Source: Streptomyces sp. NRRL F-5126 (GTDB taxonomy: Bacteria; Actinomycetota; Actinomycetes; Streptomycetales; Streptomycetaceae). From it: a stretch of 64,000 bases of DNA. Positions 16,504 through 25,486 of this stretch are shown piece by piece; position 1 is the first letter of the stretch, and every line of letters begins with the position of its first letter. The stretch is taken from NCBI RefSeq assembly GCF_000721265.1, contig NZ_JOFZ01000003.1:124001-188000 (forward strand), read 5' to 3'. The notes under the pieces were generated by a model. The model was not told the origin of the DNA, did not search any database, and saw only the letters and a program-made list of their open reading frames with translations. Position numbers and translations under genes: made by a program.

Positions 16504-17279
16504 ATGACCTCGGCCATCACACAGGACCAGCCGGCACAACCACCGAAGGGCACCTCGCGGGACGACGAGCCGGAGGAGGCCGGTGTTCGAGACGAGGAGT
16601 ACCTCTACCGCGACGCGTCACGGCTGCAGGCCGGATCCCTCCTGACCACCCGCACGATGGCACGGCGGCTGCCCGCGCTCGTGCTGCGATCCGTACGGAT
16701 GGCCTGGCGGGTGGACCGCGGCACGACCGTCGGGCTGCTGGTGTGCCAGACAGCCACCGGTGTGTTCGCCGCGCTCGGCCTCCTGGCTGTCACCGGCACC
16801 CTCACCTCGCTGATCTCCTCGGGCGCCGTCGTCCAGCGGCTGTGGGACGCCGCGCCGCAGTTGGCGGTTGTCGCCGCGGCCACCGGACTGCGCGCGCTGC
16901 TGGGCATCGCCGTGGTCTGGCTGACCGGGCGTCTGCGCCCCGTACTCGCCCGCGCGGCGGAAGTGACGATGGTGGAGGCCACGCTCGGCGCGGAACCGGC
17001 CGCCAACAACAAGCCCGGCTACAACGACGCCTACGACATCGCCGACCGCGGCGCCCAGGTCACCCCCGACCTCGTGGAGGAGGCCCAGGACGTACTCGCC
17101 GCGACCGCGACCCTCACAGCCGGCGCAACCGTCTTGACCGTCCTGCACCCGCTCCTTCTGCCGTCCTGAACGAAGGCCGGATCGTGCAGGAGGGCACCTA
17201 TGCCCAACTCACCCAGCAAACGGGGCTCTTCCAGTCCTTTTGGAAGTTGCAGCGACGAATGAGCGGCGAGGCCGCCTGA
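16504..17279 (+). pseudogene. ABC exporter gene with its middle deleted
   Basis: The first 220 codons (ATG with GGGGGAACG upstream) code for the N-terminal tail and first membrane helices of a fused ABC exporter (TVGLLVCQTATGVFAALGLL and following). Reading ends at a stop at 17167-17169. In another frame the last 37 codons of an ABC exporter follow at once: LNEGRIVQEGTYAQLTQQTG...LFQSFWKLQRR, the usual end of the nucleotide-binding domain. About 350-400 codons holding the remaining helices, Walker A, signature and Walker B are missing. A simple internal deletion with frame loss near 17150-17165 explains this. Confidence 0.8.
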
Positions 17280-17509
17280 CCTGACCCCGACGGTGGTGGC
17301 CCGGCACCCGACGTGGCTGCGGCACCGGGGAGCCGGCTGCCCACCTTCTGCCGCCTCGCCGCCCACCAGGAACCGGGACCCGATGAGTCGGCGCACTGTG
17401 CGACGCCTGAGCAGGGCGGGCCGGCCCCCCGTCATCTGAGCCGCCAACGCCCGCCGTTCCCCCGAAGCACGGCTTTGACCAGTGGGAATAGCGAAGGGCT
17501 GCTGGAGCA

Positions 17510-18823
17510 CTAACCGAACAATGGCTTGCCGATGTAGGAGCCCGCCTTCGGCGCCGGTGGCACGGCGAAGACCGCGGAACCTATGTGGGAGATGTATTCG
17601 TTCAGCCTGTCCGATGCGCCGAGCCGCTTCTGGAGCCTGACGAAGTGATCAGGGTCGTTCATGTAGGCGATGAACAGGAGTCCGGCGTCGAGTTGTCCGT
17701 ACTGGTTGATCCCGTCGGTGTAGTTGTAGGACCGGCGGAGGATCTTGAGGCCCCCGTTGTTCTCGTGTGCGGCCAGTGCTATGTGCGACGTCGGGTCGAT
17801 CGCTTTGCCGCCGCCCGGTAGCGTCGCGTGGAAGTCCGGTGTGGTGTGCTCGCGTCCGCCCGACAGCGGGGCACCCGCCGTCTTGGTGCGGCCGAAGACC
17901 CGTTGCTGGTCGCTGATCGGGTCGGCGTCCCAGATCTCGATGTTCATCTGTATCTTGCGCACGACCTGGTAACTGCCGCCTGCCATCCACCCCTCGTCGC
18001 TGCCCGCCCACACCCAGCGCCGGTAGTCGTCCTCGGTCCGGATGTTGCGTGTGCCGTCCTTGAAGCCGAGCAGGTTGCGGGGAGTGGCCTGATCGGGGCC
18101 GGCCGACGCCCGGCCGAACCCGAGCACCGTCCACCGCACCGCCGCGTTGCCGCGTGCGATGCGGGTGAGGTCGCGGATCGCGTGGTAGGCCACCTGTGGA
18201 TCGTCGGCGCATGCCTGGAGCGACAGGTCACCTCCGGTGAGGGCGGCGTCAAGGCGGTCGCTGGGCAGCGCGGGCAGCGCGGGCAGCGCGGCGAGCCTCG
18301 CGGGGCGTTTGTCCGCGAGGCCGAAGCGTTCGTCGAAGATGCCGGGCCCGAGGCCGAGCGTGACGGTCAGCGAGGCAGGTCCGAGGTCGAGGGCCTCCCC
18401 GGTGTCCACCCCGGCTCCCGAGCCGTGGGCCGGCTCGACCAGGCCGACGGTGTTGCCCTTCTGCAGTTGCGCGATCGAGGCCGACCACCGGGCCAGCAGC
18501 ACCTGGAGATCGGCGGCACTTGACGATGTGACGTCGAAGGCCGCGAGGACACCGTAGCGTTGCGGTGCGGTCCGGATGCCGGCCTGCGGGGAGGCGTCGG
18601 CGGTCGCGTAGAACGGATGGCGTCCGGTCAGGTCGATCAGTTCGCCCGATGGCCGGGTGGGTGTGGCGGCCGGGCCGTTCGCGAACAGGGCCCCGGCGCC
18701 CGCGTAGACGCCGGCTCCCGCTCCTGCGGCGGCCAGACCGCCGCCGAAGAGGGCTCGTCGCGACACGCCGGGGCGGGCGGCTCGCGAACCGTCCGCCCCG
18801 GTGCCGTCATGCTGTGCGCTCAC
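17510..18823 (-). CDS. efeB: Dyp-type haem peroxidase, iron-uptake component EfeB
   Basis: A 437-residue secreted peroxidase. The N-terminus has a twin-arginine signal (SRRALFGGGLAAAGAG, about 21-37), so it is exported folded with haem. Dyp motifs are present: FKDGTRNI (about 262, GXXDG-type with the distal Asp), the proximal His in the SHIALAAHENN stretch, and Arg in KILRRSYNY. Its start overlaps the efeO stop by 4 nt. With EfeO and EfeU it forms the ferrous/ferric iron importer, where EfeB oxidises Fe(II) or acts on haem. It is the last gene of the iron-boxed operon. Confidence 0.93.
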   Translation of the reverse strand: MSAQHDGTGADGSRAARPGVSRRALFGGGLAAAGAGAGVYAGAGALFANGPAATPTRPSGELIDLTGRHPFYATADASPQAGIRTAPQRYGVLAAFDVTSSSAADLQVLLARWSASIAQLQKGNTVGLVEPAHGSGAGVDTGEALDLGPASLTVTLGLGPGIFDERFGLADKRPARLAALPALPALPSDRLDAALTGGDLSLQACADDPQVAYHAIRDLTRIARGNAAVRWTVLGFGRASAGPDQATPRNLLGFKDGTRNIRTEDDYRRWVWAGSDEGWMAGGSYQVVRKIQMNIEIWDADPISDQQRVFGRTKTAGAPLSGGREHTTPDFHATLPGGGKAIDPTSHIALAAHENNGGLKILRRSYNYTDGINQYGQLDAGLLFIAYMNDPDHFVRLQKRLGASDRLNEYISHIGSAVFAVPPAPKAGSYIGKPLFG

Positions 18824-20088
18824 TTTGCGGTCGCGACTTTCTGGGCGAGGTGGGACAGCGGGTCCTGCAAGGCCTGCACCGACTGCGAGATCTTCTTGGC
18901 GTTCGCGGTCTTGGTGGCGCCGTCCCAGCGCTGGTATCCGCCGAGGGAGCCGGCGTCGCGGAGCTTGCCCATCACGGTGTCGACGCCGGAGAAGCGCTGC
19001 TGGATCGTCTTGGTGAGGGCCGGGTCGATCTTGGTCAGCCCGGGCTGGAGGTAGGCGAACGCCTGCCGGGCACCTTCGACGTTGGCGGAGAGGTCCGCGA
19101 GGTCGATGTGGCTGAACGCCTCCTCCTCACCGGTGATCTTGTTCGACTGCACTTCCTCCAGCAGCCCGGCCGCGCCGTTGGCCAGGTCCTCCGGCTTGAA
19201 CTGAAGCTTCGGGGCCAGCTTTTCGAGCGTGGTCACATTGGTCACCAGCTCGGCGGCGAGTTTCTTCGTCGACGGGGTGATGGCTCCCCCGTGCCACAGG
19301 TCGCGCTCGATGGCATGGAACCCGTGCCAGCCGACGGCCTGGTCGAGGTTGGAGGCGCGCATGTCGATGAGATAGTCGAGGTTGCCCGCGTTGTCGGTCG
19401 GCTTGAACCCGGGCTTCACGAAGCCTGCCACATCGGATTCGATCTTCTCGTAGAACTGCCGGGTACCCGCGTAGTCGGTCTTGGCCTTCTTCAGGTTCCC
19501 GGCGTCTATGTCGGCCTGCAGGGTCTTCGAGCCCTTCAGCAGATCGTTCAGCCGGGCCGTGACGTAGCCGCTGTAACCCTTCGCGCCCTGGGCGAGCAGC
19601 GTCGCGGTGCTGCCACTGGCGACCGGGGCCGGCTTGCCTGTGACAGTGAAATCGGTGAGCTCCTTGGCCGCACCAGGGCAGTAGAGCTGGTACTTCCCAC
19701 CACCGAGGGTGGCCGTGAACGACACGGGGGCCAGGCCCGGTGCGAGGTTCTCCTTCTCGCCGACGATGCGCTGCTGCTGCAGCAACTCGAACTCGATGAT
19801 CCCGGTGGCCGACTCGTTCTTGACCGTGAAGGTGACCGGGCCGGCCTTCGCCGTCGTCGCGCTCGCCTCACAGGTGTCCCCGGAGCCGCCGCTCTTCAGC
19901 GTCACGGTCACCGCCGAGGAACCGCCGGCCTTCGCCCCGCTCTTGGCGGTGCCTGCCGACCCGGACGCGGTGGCCTGCCCGGAGTCGTTCGACGAGCAGC
20001 TCACGAGCGTGAGCACGGTGAGCACACCGACCGCTCCGATCGCGGTGCGTCGGCGGGTTGGTCGGGGAAGGCGGTCAGCGGACAACAT
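18820..20088 (-). CDS. efeO: EfeO iron-binding lipoprotein
   Basis: A 422-residue periplasmic-side component. The N-terminus has a basic tail, hydrophobic core and lipobox LVSC (about 29-32), so it is lipid-anchored. An N-terminal cupredoxin-like domain (about 55-150, ending QLYCPGAAKELTDF) is followed by the M75-peptidase-like domain with HGFHAIERDLWHGG, whose HxxE residues bind iron. GAAGGAG lies before the ATG. It overlaps the 3' end of efeU by 14 nt. It hands iron to the permease. Confidence 0.93.
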   Translation of the reverse strand: MLSADRLPRPTRRRTAIGAVGVLTVLTLVSCSSNDSGQATASGSAGTAKSGAKAGGSSAVTVTLKSGGSGDTCEASATTAKAGPVTFTVKNESATGIIEFELLQQQRIVGEKENLAPGLAPVSFTATLGGGKYQLYCPGAAKELTDFTVTGKPAPVASGSTATLLAQGAKGYSGYVTARLNDLLKGSKTLQADIDAGNLKKAKTDYAGTRQFYEKIESDVAGFVKPGFKPTDNAGNLDYLIDMRASNLDQAVGWHGFHAIERDLWHGGAITPSTKKLAAELVTNVTTLEKLAPKLQFKPEDLANGAAGLLEEVQSNKITGEEEAFSHIDLADLSANVEGARQAFAYLQPGLTKIDPALTKTIQQRFSGVDTVMGKLRDAGSLGGYQRWDGATKTANAKKISQSVQALQDPLSHLAQKVATAK

Positions 20089-21727
20089 CGTTGGTGCTCC
20101 TTCGAGGTTCTTGCGACGCTTCGTCGTCGGCGTTCGTGGAAAGGGAGGGGTTGCCGGCCCCGTCGGCCGGCTCGGGCGAGTCCGCCGGATCACGGGTCAG
20201 ACCGCGGCGGGTGCGCCGGCCCGTCAGCGCCAGCCCGACGGCCGCGGCGCCCAGGGCCGCCGGCAGCCACAGGCGCCACAACGTGCGCTCGTGTGCGGTG
20301 AGTTCGCCGTCGGCGACCGCTTTGCCGGTCGCGGTGACCGCCGCACTGGGGACCGACCAGTAGGGCTCGGTCATCGTCAGGGTGCGCGGCCTGCCCAGGC
20401 CGCCGCCCGTCAGCGTCAGTGTGGTCCGGTCGACGCGTCGCGCGTCGAGGATGCCGTGATGAGTGAGCCAGAGGGTGCTCGTCGTGGTGGTCGTCCACTG
20501 CGCGTGGTACGGGCCGGGGTTCTGCGTGTTCGAGATCCCGACCGGCACGCGGCCGAAGAGCGCCGCGAGTTCGTCGATGGTGAGTGTCGACGGCCGACCC
20601 GAGCTGCTCGCACGGGCGTGTTCTGTCCACTGCTCGGCCCTCACCCCCGCGTGGTCCGCGGAAGTCCGGGCCGCGCCGGTGAATCTGACGGTCTGCGTGG
20701 TCCCACCGCCATGGACGAGCAGGGACGCCGAGTCTCCGCGAACCGTGACCGACGCCGTACCCGCCGAGGAGGCCGGGGGGTGGTGCGGATCGCCCTTGCC
20801 CGCGGTGAGCGCGACCGTGGTGGGGACCGAGGGCTTCCCGTCCGGCACTGCCAGCGGAAGTACCACCGCTGACAGTGCGGCGGCCGCGGCGATGGAGAAC
20901 TTGACGGTGGGCACCCGGGCGGGGGCCGCGCGCCAACGGCGCGGCCACAGTGTGACAGCCAGTACCGGCACGAGGTAACACAGCCACGCCAGCGCCTCGA
21001 TCATGCGCGGATCGGCGGGGATTCCGAGCACACCGGTGATCAGTGCGGAGCGGATCGAGCCGATCGGCGAGAGCCACGAGAGGTCGACCGTGTGCTGCTG
21101 CCCGATGTCGATCCAGCCCGCGCCCCGTGCGGTGCGGAACGCGGTCAGCAGCAGCCCGGCGGCGACGAACACCAGGAAGACACCGGAGATGGTGAAGAAC
21201 CTGGACAGGTTCAGCCGCGCACCGCCGAAGTAGAGGATGCAGCCGACCACACACGCCACGACGATGCCGATCGCCGCGCCGAGCGCGGCGGCGCCTGCAC
21301 TGGTCGAGGCGTGCAGGGTGGCCAGCAGGAACACCGCGGTTTCGAAGCCCTCCTTCACCACCGCGAGGAACGCCATCCCGGCCAGTGCCCAGCCGGTTCC
21401 CCTGGACACCGCCGCACCGGCCGACCCTTCGAGTTCGGCGCGCAGTCCGCGGGCGTTCTTGCCCATCCAGACGATCATCCCCGTCACGAAGACCACCGCG
21501 ACCAGGCCGATGACCGACTCCAGGCCCTCCTGCTTTGCCTGGGGCAGCGACTGCTCAAGCGCCTGAAGGGCGACACCGACGCCGACGGACACCAGTACCG
21601 CGAGGCCGACACCGCACCACATCGGCCGGCGGGGTACACCGTTGCGCTTCAGGAACGCGGCGATGATGCTGACGATCAGGACGGCTTCGAGGCCCTCACG
21701 CAGGCCGATCACGAAAGTGGTGAGCAT
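20075..21727 (-). CDS. efeU: EfeU/FTR1-family iron permease with C-terminal extracytoplasmic extension
   Basis: A 550-residue protein. Seven membrane segments lie in the first 285 residues, with the two iron-passage motifs REGLEAV (about 9-15) and KEGFETAV (about 132-139). Unlike the ~280-residue E. coli EfeU, the permease is followed by a soluble region of about 200 residues (290-500) and a final hydrophobic segment (RLWLPAALGAAAVGLAL). The extension is common in actinobacterial EfeU. GAGG precedes the ATG. It is the first gene of efeUOB; an iron box lies about 130 nt upstream. Confidence 0.93.
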   Translation of the reverse strand: MLTTFVIGLREGLEAVLIVSIIAAFLKRNGVPRRPMWCGVGLAVLVSVGVGVALQALEQSLPQAKQEGLESVIGLVAVVFVTGMIVWMGKNARGLRAELEGSAGAAVSRGTGWALAGMAFLAVVKEGFETAVFLLATLHASTSAGAAALGAAIGIVVACVVGCILYFGGARLNLSRFFTISGVFLVFVAAGLLLTAFRTARGAGWIDIGQQHTVDLSWLSPIGSIRSALITGVLGIPADPRMIEALAWLCYLVPVLAVTLWPRRWRAAPARVPTVKFSIAAAAALSAVVLPLAVPDGKPSVPTTVALTAGKGDPHHPPASSAGTASVTVRGDSASLLVHGGGTTQTVRFTGAARTSADHAGVRAEQWTEHARASSSGRPSTLTIDELAALFGRVPVGISNTQNPGPYHAQWTTTTTSTLWLTHHGILDARRVDRTTLTLTGGGLGRPRTLTMTEPYWSVPSAAVTATGKAVADGELTAHERTLWRLWLPAALGAAAVGLALTGRRTRRGLTRDPADSPEPADGAGNPSLSTNADDEASQEPRRSTNDVVR

Positions 21728-21856
21728 CAGTTGCCGCCTCGGCGAAGGGTTTTCGCGGGCGGGTCCGACCGCTTCCGAACGGTGTTGCGGTGCACAACCA
21801 TGGCGACAGCCTGCTTCCCGTCGTGCCTGATGGCCCTGTGAACGACGTAGGTGAGG

Positions 21857-21875
21857 AAGGATAGCCTTACCTAAT
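21857..21875 (-). promoter_or_regulatory. Iron box (DmdR/IdeR) upstream of efeU
   Basis: On the minus strand ATTAGGTAAGGCTATCCTT matches the actinobacterial iron box (TTAGGTTAGGCTNACCTAA) with a good left half and a weaker right half. TATCCT within it can serve as a -10 element, with TTCCGC 17 nt before it. Under iron repletion DmdR/IdeR should shut off efeUOB. Confidence 0.75.
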
Positions 21876-21909
21876 CAATAGCGGAACAGCCGGGTGCCGG
21901 CCGGCCGGA

Positions 21910-23130
21910 TCAGCCGGTGGTCAGGGCGGGTGCCACGGCGGCGCGACGGCGGGCCAGCACTCCAGAGAACCAGTAGCCGGCGACCATGAAGGCGATCACG
22001 ACGATCGTCTCGGTCGTGCCCCAGAACCAGGTGGACGCGTGAACCGCCTTGGGCGCGATCTTCGGCAGGTCGGCGAGCGAACCGGTGGCACCCGCGGCGT
22101 TCGCCTGGAACGCCTGGTTGCGGGCCGAGCCATGCAGGAAGGGGGCGACGAAGAGCACGGCCGCGCCGAGCACCACCTCGATGCCGACCACGGCCGGGAA
22201 CCGGCGGACGAGGATCCTGTGCAGCGGCCGGTCGTCCCCCGCCGCACGCAGGGCGTCGACCCGCGGGTGCAGCCAGAACTGGTTGAAGACCCCGAGCAGC
22301 AGCAGAACACCGAAGATGAGGATCTTCACACCGAGCACCCGCCCGTACATCGTCGTGAACAGCTGCGTGGGGCCGTCCACATGCTCCCAGTAGAGGAAGA
22401 GCCCGGACAGTGTGATCGCGGCGACGCAGCTCATGGCGGCGGCGGAGAAGCGCCGTATCGATGCCGACCAGAACACCCCGCGGTCCGCGGGCGCGACCGC
22501 ACCGGGGAGCGCGAGCAGGGCGAGGCCGGCCAGGCCGCCGAGCCATACGGCGCCACCGAGGAGGTGCAGCATCCACATCAGGGTCTCGAAGCCGGCACGG
22601 CCCCAGTCCTCGGGCACGGCGTCCGGGAACTTGGTGGCACCCAGCGCGACCGCACCCGCGCCGAGGCCGGCCGCGGCCAGCCACGACCCGGCCGGGCCGA
22701 CTGCCACCTTGCGGATGCAGAGCGGGACCGCCAGCACGGCACCGGCCAGGATCAGCGTCACTTCGAGGCCGGACAGCCGGCCTGCGTTGCTGCCGTCGTA
22801 GAGCGCGTTCCAGGCCGCAGCGTAGTCGTACCCGCCGCTTCCCGACGCGTCATGGGCAAGACCGGTCAGCACGGCGGGTACGGCGAGAACGCCGAGCACG
22901 GCAGCGCATCTGAACAGCCTCACCATCACCGCGGCCGGCGTCTCCCGCCCGACGCGACGCGCCGCGGGACCCGTGACGACGAGCGCGAGCGCGGCGAGGC
23001 CGACGAAGCCCATGAGCGTGATCCAGGTCGCCCAGGCGACGGCACTGTCCACGAACGGACCGAGGGGAGTTGATGGCGCCGACGCCACGAGAACCGACTG
23101 ATGGTGGGGCAAATCCTCAACACGAAGCAC
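21910..23130 (-). CDS. CopD-family multi-spanning membrane protein
   Basis: About 406 residues with eight or nine predicted membrane segments and the CopD-type block MWMLHLLGGAVWLGGLAGLALL (His-rich helix, about 190-210) followed by YWEHVDGPTQLFTTMYGRVLGVKI. CopD proteins are linked to copper or haem/iron handling in the membrane. The frame stays open to an ATG at 23184, but that codon lies inside the iron box and before the predicted transcription start, so GTG at 23130 is preferred. The start is not certain. It carries its own iron box rather than sharing the efeUOB promoter, and lies 180 nt upstream of efeU. An iron-related function is inferred from this regulation. Confidence 0.8.
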   Translation of the reverse strand: MLRVEDLPHHQSVLVASAPSTPLGPFVDSAVAWATWITLMGFVGLAALALVVTGPAARRVGRETPAAVMVRLFRCAAVLGVLAVPAVLTGLAHDASGSGGYDYAAAWNALYDGSNAGRLSGLEVTLILAGAVLAVPLCIRKVAVGPAGSWLAAAGLGAGAVALGATKFPDAVPEDWGRAGFETLMWMLHLLGGAVWLGGLAGLALLALPGAVAPADRGVFWSASIRRFSAAAMSCVAAITLSGLFLYWEHVDGPTQLFTTMYGRVLGVKILIFGVLLLLGVFNQFWLHPRVDALRAAGDDRPLHRILVRRFPAVVGIEVVLGAAVLFVAPFLHGSARNQAFQANAAGATGSLADLPKIAPKAVHASTWFWGTTETIVVIAFMVAGYWFSGVLARRRAAVAPALTTG

Positions 23131-23171
23131 GATCGACCGCCCGTCTCGTTGAATGTCGTACCGTCGTCGAG

Positions 23172-23203
23172 TTAGGTTAGGCATACCTAACTATCTAGGT
23201 CAA
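23172..23203 (-). promoter_or_regulatory. Promoter with near-perfect iron box for the copD-like gene
   Basis: TTAGGTTAGGCATACCTAA (23172-23190) is an almost ideal iron box. On the minus strand TTGACC (-35, 23198-23203) and TAACCT (-10, 23174-23179) are 18 nt apart, so the box covers the -10 and most of the spacer. DmdR/IdeR binding would directly exclude polymerase. Confidence 0.85.
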
Positions 23204-23439
23204 CAAGGGGTGGCCGCCCGCCGGTAGCTGGTTCGCAGCGTCGCCGGCAACGGACGCGACGGGCCCGATGATCTGCCCGGCCCGGTGGTCGGCCAACGGC
23301 CGCCGCCTGGGCGCAGGTTCGTACGCGCCGGACCGTTTTCTTGTGTCTTGTGACGAACGGAGTGGAGCAGACCGAGCGCCGCCCACCCGCAACCATTCGC
23401 TTTACCTGGACTGTGTCGACCGTCCTGGAAGGGTTCTGC

Positions 23440-23546
23440 GACGTGCGCCACGTCGTGCCGAGGGAAGGCCCGAGGACCAGGGCCAGGGCGTCTTCCGGCC
23501 CTGCAACGCGGCAGGCCCGGCTCCGCGGTCCTCGCCGTCGCGACAT
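23440..23546 (-). pseudogene. Broken second copy of the pcaL/enol-lactonase 5' end
   Basis: Starting from an ATG at 23546 the minus strand codes MSRRRGPRSRACRVAGPEDA and then LALVLGPSLGTTWR, closely matching the PcaL N-terminus (RVDGPEDAPALVLGPSLGTTW). The DNA match with 15885-15955 runs for about 70 nt with roughly eight to ten differences. After this the frame drifts into unrelated sequence. The rest of the gap up to the beta-galactosidase stop shows no gene. The fragment may be the displaced 5' end left by an insertion, or a remnant of a second lactonase gene. Confidence 0.65.
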
Positions 23547-23609
23547 GTCTGCCGCGACGGCTCTCCCGTGTCACATCGAGGCGAACGTGCCCGACGCGGT
23601 GACGCGCTC

Positions 23610-25358
23610 TCACTCCTCCTCGGGGCCCAGATCCGGTGTGTCGCGCAGGGCCACCGCGGGCCGGACGGTGGCGTGGAGTTCCAGCACCACGATCTCGTTG
23701 GAACCCGCACGTATGATCGGCGCCGGAACGTAGAGGGAGCGCTGCGGGCCCCGGGACCAATAACGGCCGAGAGGGAAGCCGTTGACCCAGGCGTTGCCCT
23801 TGGTCCATCCCGCGAGATCCAGGTAGGAGTCGGCAGGGGTCTCGACGTCGAACAGGCCACGGTAGAAGGCCGGGCCGACCGGCGGGGCAGCCGTGGGTGA
23901 GAAGTCCAGGGCCTCCGGGGATGTCAGCCGGAGCGGGCGGCTGGTCCAGTTGCCGGGCGCCCGGCCATTGAGGTGGACCTCGCCCAAGAGGCCCTTGCGA
24001 TCGTGGATCCCGCGACCGTAGTTGATCCTTCCCTGGTTCTCCACCAGCACCTCCAACCGGGCGCCGGGGCGCGGCACGGTGAAGGTGAGCGCCCTGTGGT
24101 GGCTTTCCCGTTCGAGGACGCCGACCGGCTGCCCGTCGATGAAGACCTGGGCACGGTCATGCACGTCGTCGACGCGCAGGTGGGCGGGCCCGGCCTCGGG
24201 CGCCTGTGTCCCGTAGAGCACGAAGCCGAAGTCCTGGCCGAGTTCCTCCATGGTCCTGGGGCGGGCAGCGGTGACCGCCTCGCCGAGCAGGGGAGCGCTG
24301 CCGAGCAGGGGCGCGCTGCGGTCCAGGGCAATGCCGAGGATGCTGAGCTTTTTCGACGGCAGCGGCACCGGCTCGTCGGGCACGGGGGCGTGGCGGGCGA
24401 TGACCTCTCGGAAGGCGTCGAACTTGGCCGTGGGGTCGCCTGCCTCGTCCAGGGGCGCGTCGTAATCGTAGGAGGTGACGACGGGGCGGTAGGTGTGCTT
24501 GTCGTTGGCGCCGTTGGTGAAGCCGAAGTTGGTCCCACCGTGGAACATGTAGAGGTTGACGCTGGCACCCGCGCCCAGAACGGCATCGAGTTGCGCCGCG
24601 GCGTCCGCGGCGTCGCGCAGGACGTGCAGCCCGCCCCAGCGGTCGAACCAGCCGTTCCAGAATTCGGCCACCATCAGCGGCCCCTCGGGCTGCTGTTCGC
24701 GCAGGGCCGCGACGCCGGCGGCGGCTCGGCTGCCGAAGTTGACGGCCGCGAGCGCTCCGGGCAGGCTGCCGCGGGCCAGGTCGGCCGGCTGGTCGCAGGT
24801 GAACAAGGGGACGTCGACGCCGCCTGCGGTGAGCAGGCTCGCTATACGGCGCATGTGGCTGGTGTCGTCGCCGAAGGCTCCGTATTCGTTTTCCACCTGG
24901 ACGGCGATCACCGGGCCGCCGTTGGTGGCCAGGAACGGCCTCACGGCGGGCAGAAGGGCGTCGAAGTACGCCTCGACGGCGGCCATGTAGCGCGGGTCGT
25001 TGCTGCGCAACTCGATGCCCGGCTCCGCCAGCAGCCAGGAGGGAAGCCCGCCGCCTTCCCATTCGGCGCAGATGTACGGCCCCGGGCGCAGCAGCACGTG
25101 CAGTCCCTCCTGGGCGGCGAGGCCGAGGAAGCGGGGCAGGTCGACCGGGCCGTCGAGTTGGAGCCGGCCTCGCTCGGGCTGGTGCAGGTTCCACGGTATG
25201 TAGGTGTCGATGGTGTTCAGGCCCATGAGCCGGGCCTTGTGCAGCCGGTCGGCCCACTGCGCGGGGTGGACGCGGAAGTAGTGCAGACCGCCGGAGATGA
25301 TGCGGAAGGGGTCTCCGTCGAGCCGGAAACCGTCGGGTTCGATCCGCAGCTGGGGCAT
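23610..25358 (-). CDS. Glycoside hydrolase family 35 beta-galactosidase
   Basis: A 582-residue enzyme without a signal peptide, so it acts in the cytoplasm on imported sugar. GH35 motifs: GGLHYFRVHPAQWADRL near the N-terminus, GPYICAEWEGGGLPSWLL (about 95-112), the acid/base Glu in VIAVQVENEYGAFG (about 155) and the nucleophile Glu in MVAEFWNGWFDRWG (about 230). C-terminal beta domains contain the typical YWSRGPQRSLYVP near the end. GGAAGGAG lies before the ATG. It is the last gene of the sugar operon and has a LacI-type operator just upstream. It should release galactose from a beta-galactoside delivered by the ABC transporter. Confidence 0.92.
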   Translation of the reverse strand: MPQLRIEPDGFRLDGDPFRIISGGLHYFRVHPAQWADRLHKARLMGLNTIDTYIPWNLHQPERGRLQLDGPVDLPRFLGLAAQEGLHVLLRPGPYICAEWEGGGLPSWLLAEPGIELRSNDPRYMAAVEAYFDALLPAVRPFLATNGGPVIAVQVENEYGAFGDDTSHMRRIASLLTAGGVDVPLFTCDQPADLARGSLPGALAAVNFGSRAAAGVAALREQQPEGPLMVAEFWNGWFDRWGGLHVLRDAADAAAQLDAVLGAGASVNLYMFHGGTNFGFTNGANDKHTYRPVVTSYDYDAPLDEAGDPTAKFDAFREVIARHAPVPDEPVPLPSKKLSILGIALDRSAPLLGSAPLLGEAVTAARPRTMEELGQDFGFVLYGTQAPEAGPAHLRVDDVHDRAQVFIDGQPVGVLERESHHRALTFTVPRPGARLEVLVENQGRINYGRGIHDRKGLLGEVHLNGRAPGNWTSRPLRLTSPEALDFSPTAAPPVGPAFYRGLFDVETPADSYLDLAGWTKGNAWVNGFPLGRYWSRGPQRSLYVPAPIIRAGSNEIVVLELHATVRPAVALRDTPDLGPEEE

Positions 25359-25395
25359 GGGGTCCTGCTCCTTCCGGGAGCGTCGTCGAAACAGG

Positions 25396-25413
25396 GATGG
25401 TTGCGCAATCATT
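25396..25413 (-). promoter_or_regulatory. LacI-type operator before the beta-galactosidase gene
   Basis: GATGGTTGCGCAATCATT is a near-perfect palindrome centred on a TTGCGCAA core. It differs only in the right arm from the 20-bp palindrome upstream of the transporter operon. It lies about 40 nt before the beta-galactosidase ATG. The CG centre is the hallmark of LacI-family sites, so the adjacent LacI protein is the likely ligand. Confidence 0.75.
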
Positions 25414-25486
25414 CTCATGGCCGTTGCACAGGGCCAGGGTGGCGTCACCTTCGCGGCCGGGGCCGGCCGTTGCCCGGCCCGGGTCG

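Noticed and set aside
23131..23184. ATG at 23184 as start of the copD-like gene
   Set aside because: The codon is inside the iron box and upstream of the transcription start expected from the TTGACC/TAACCT promoter.
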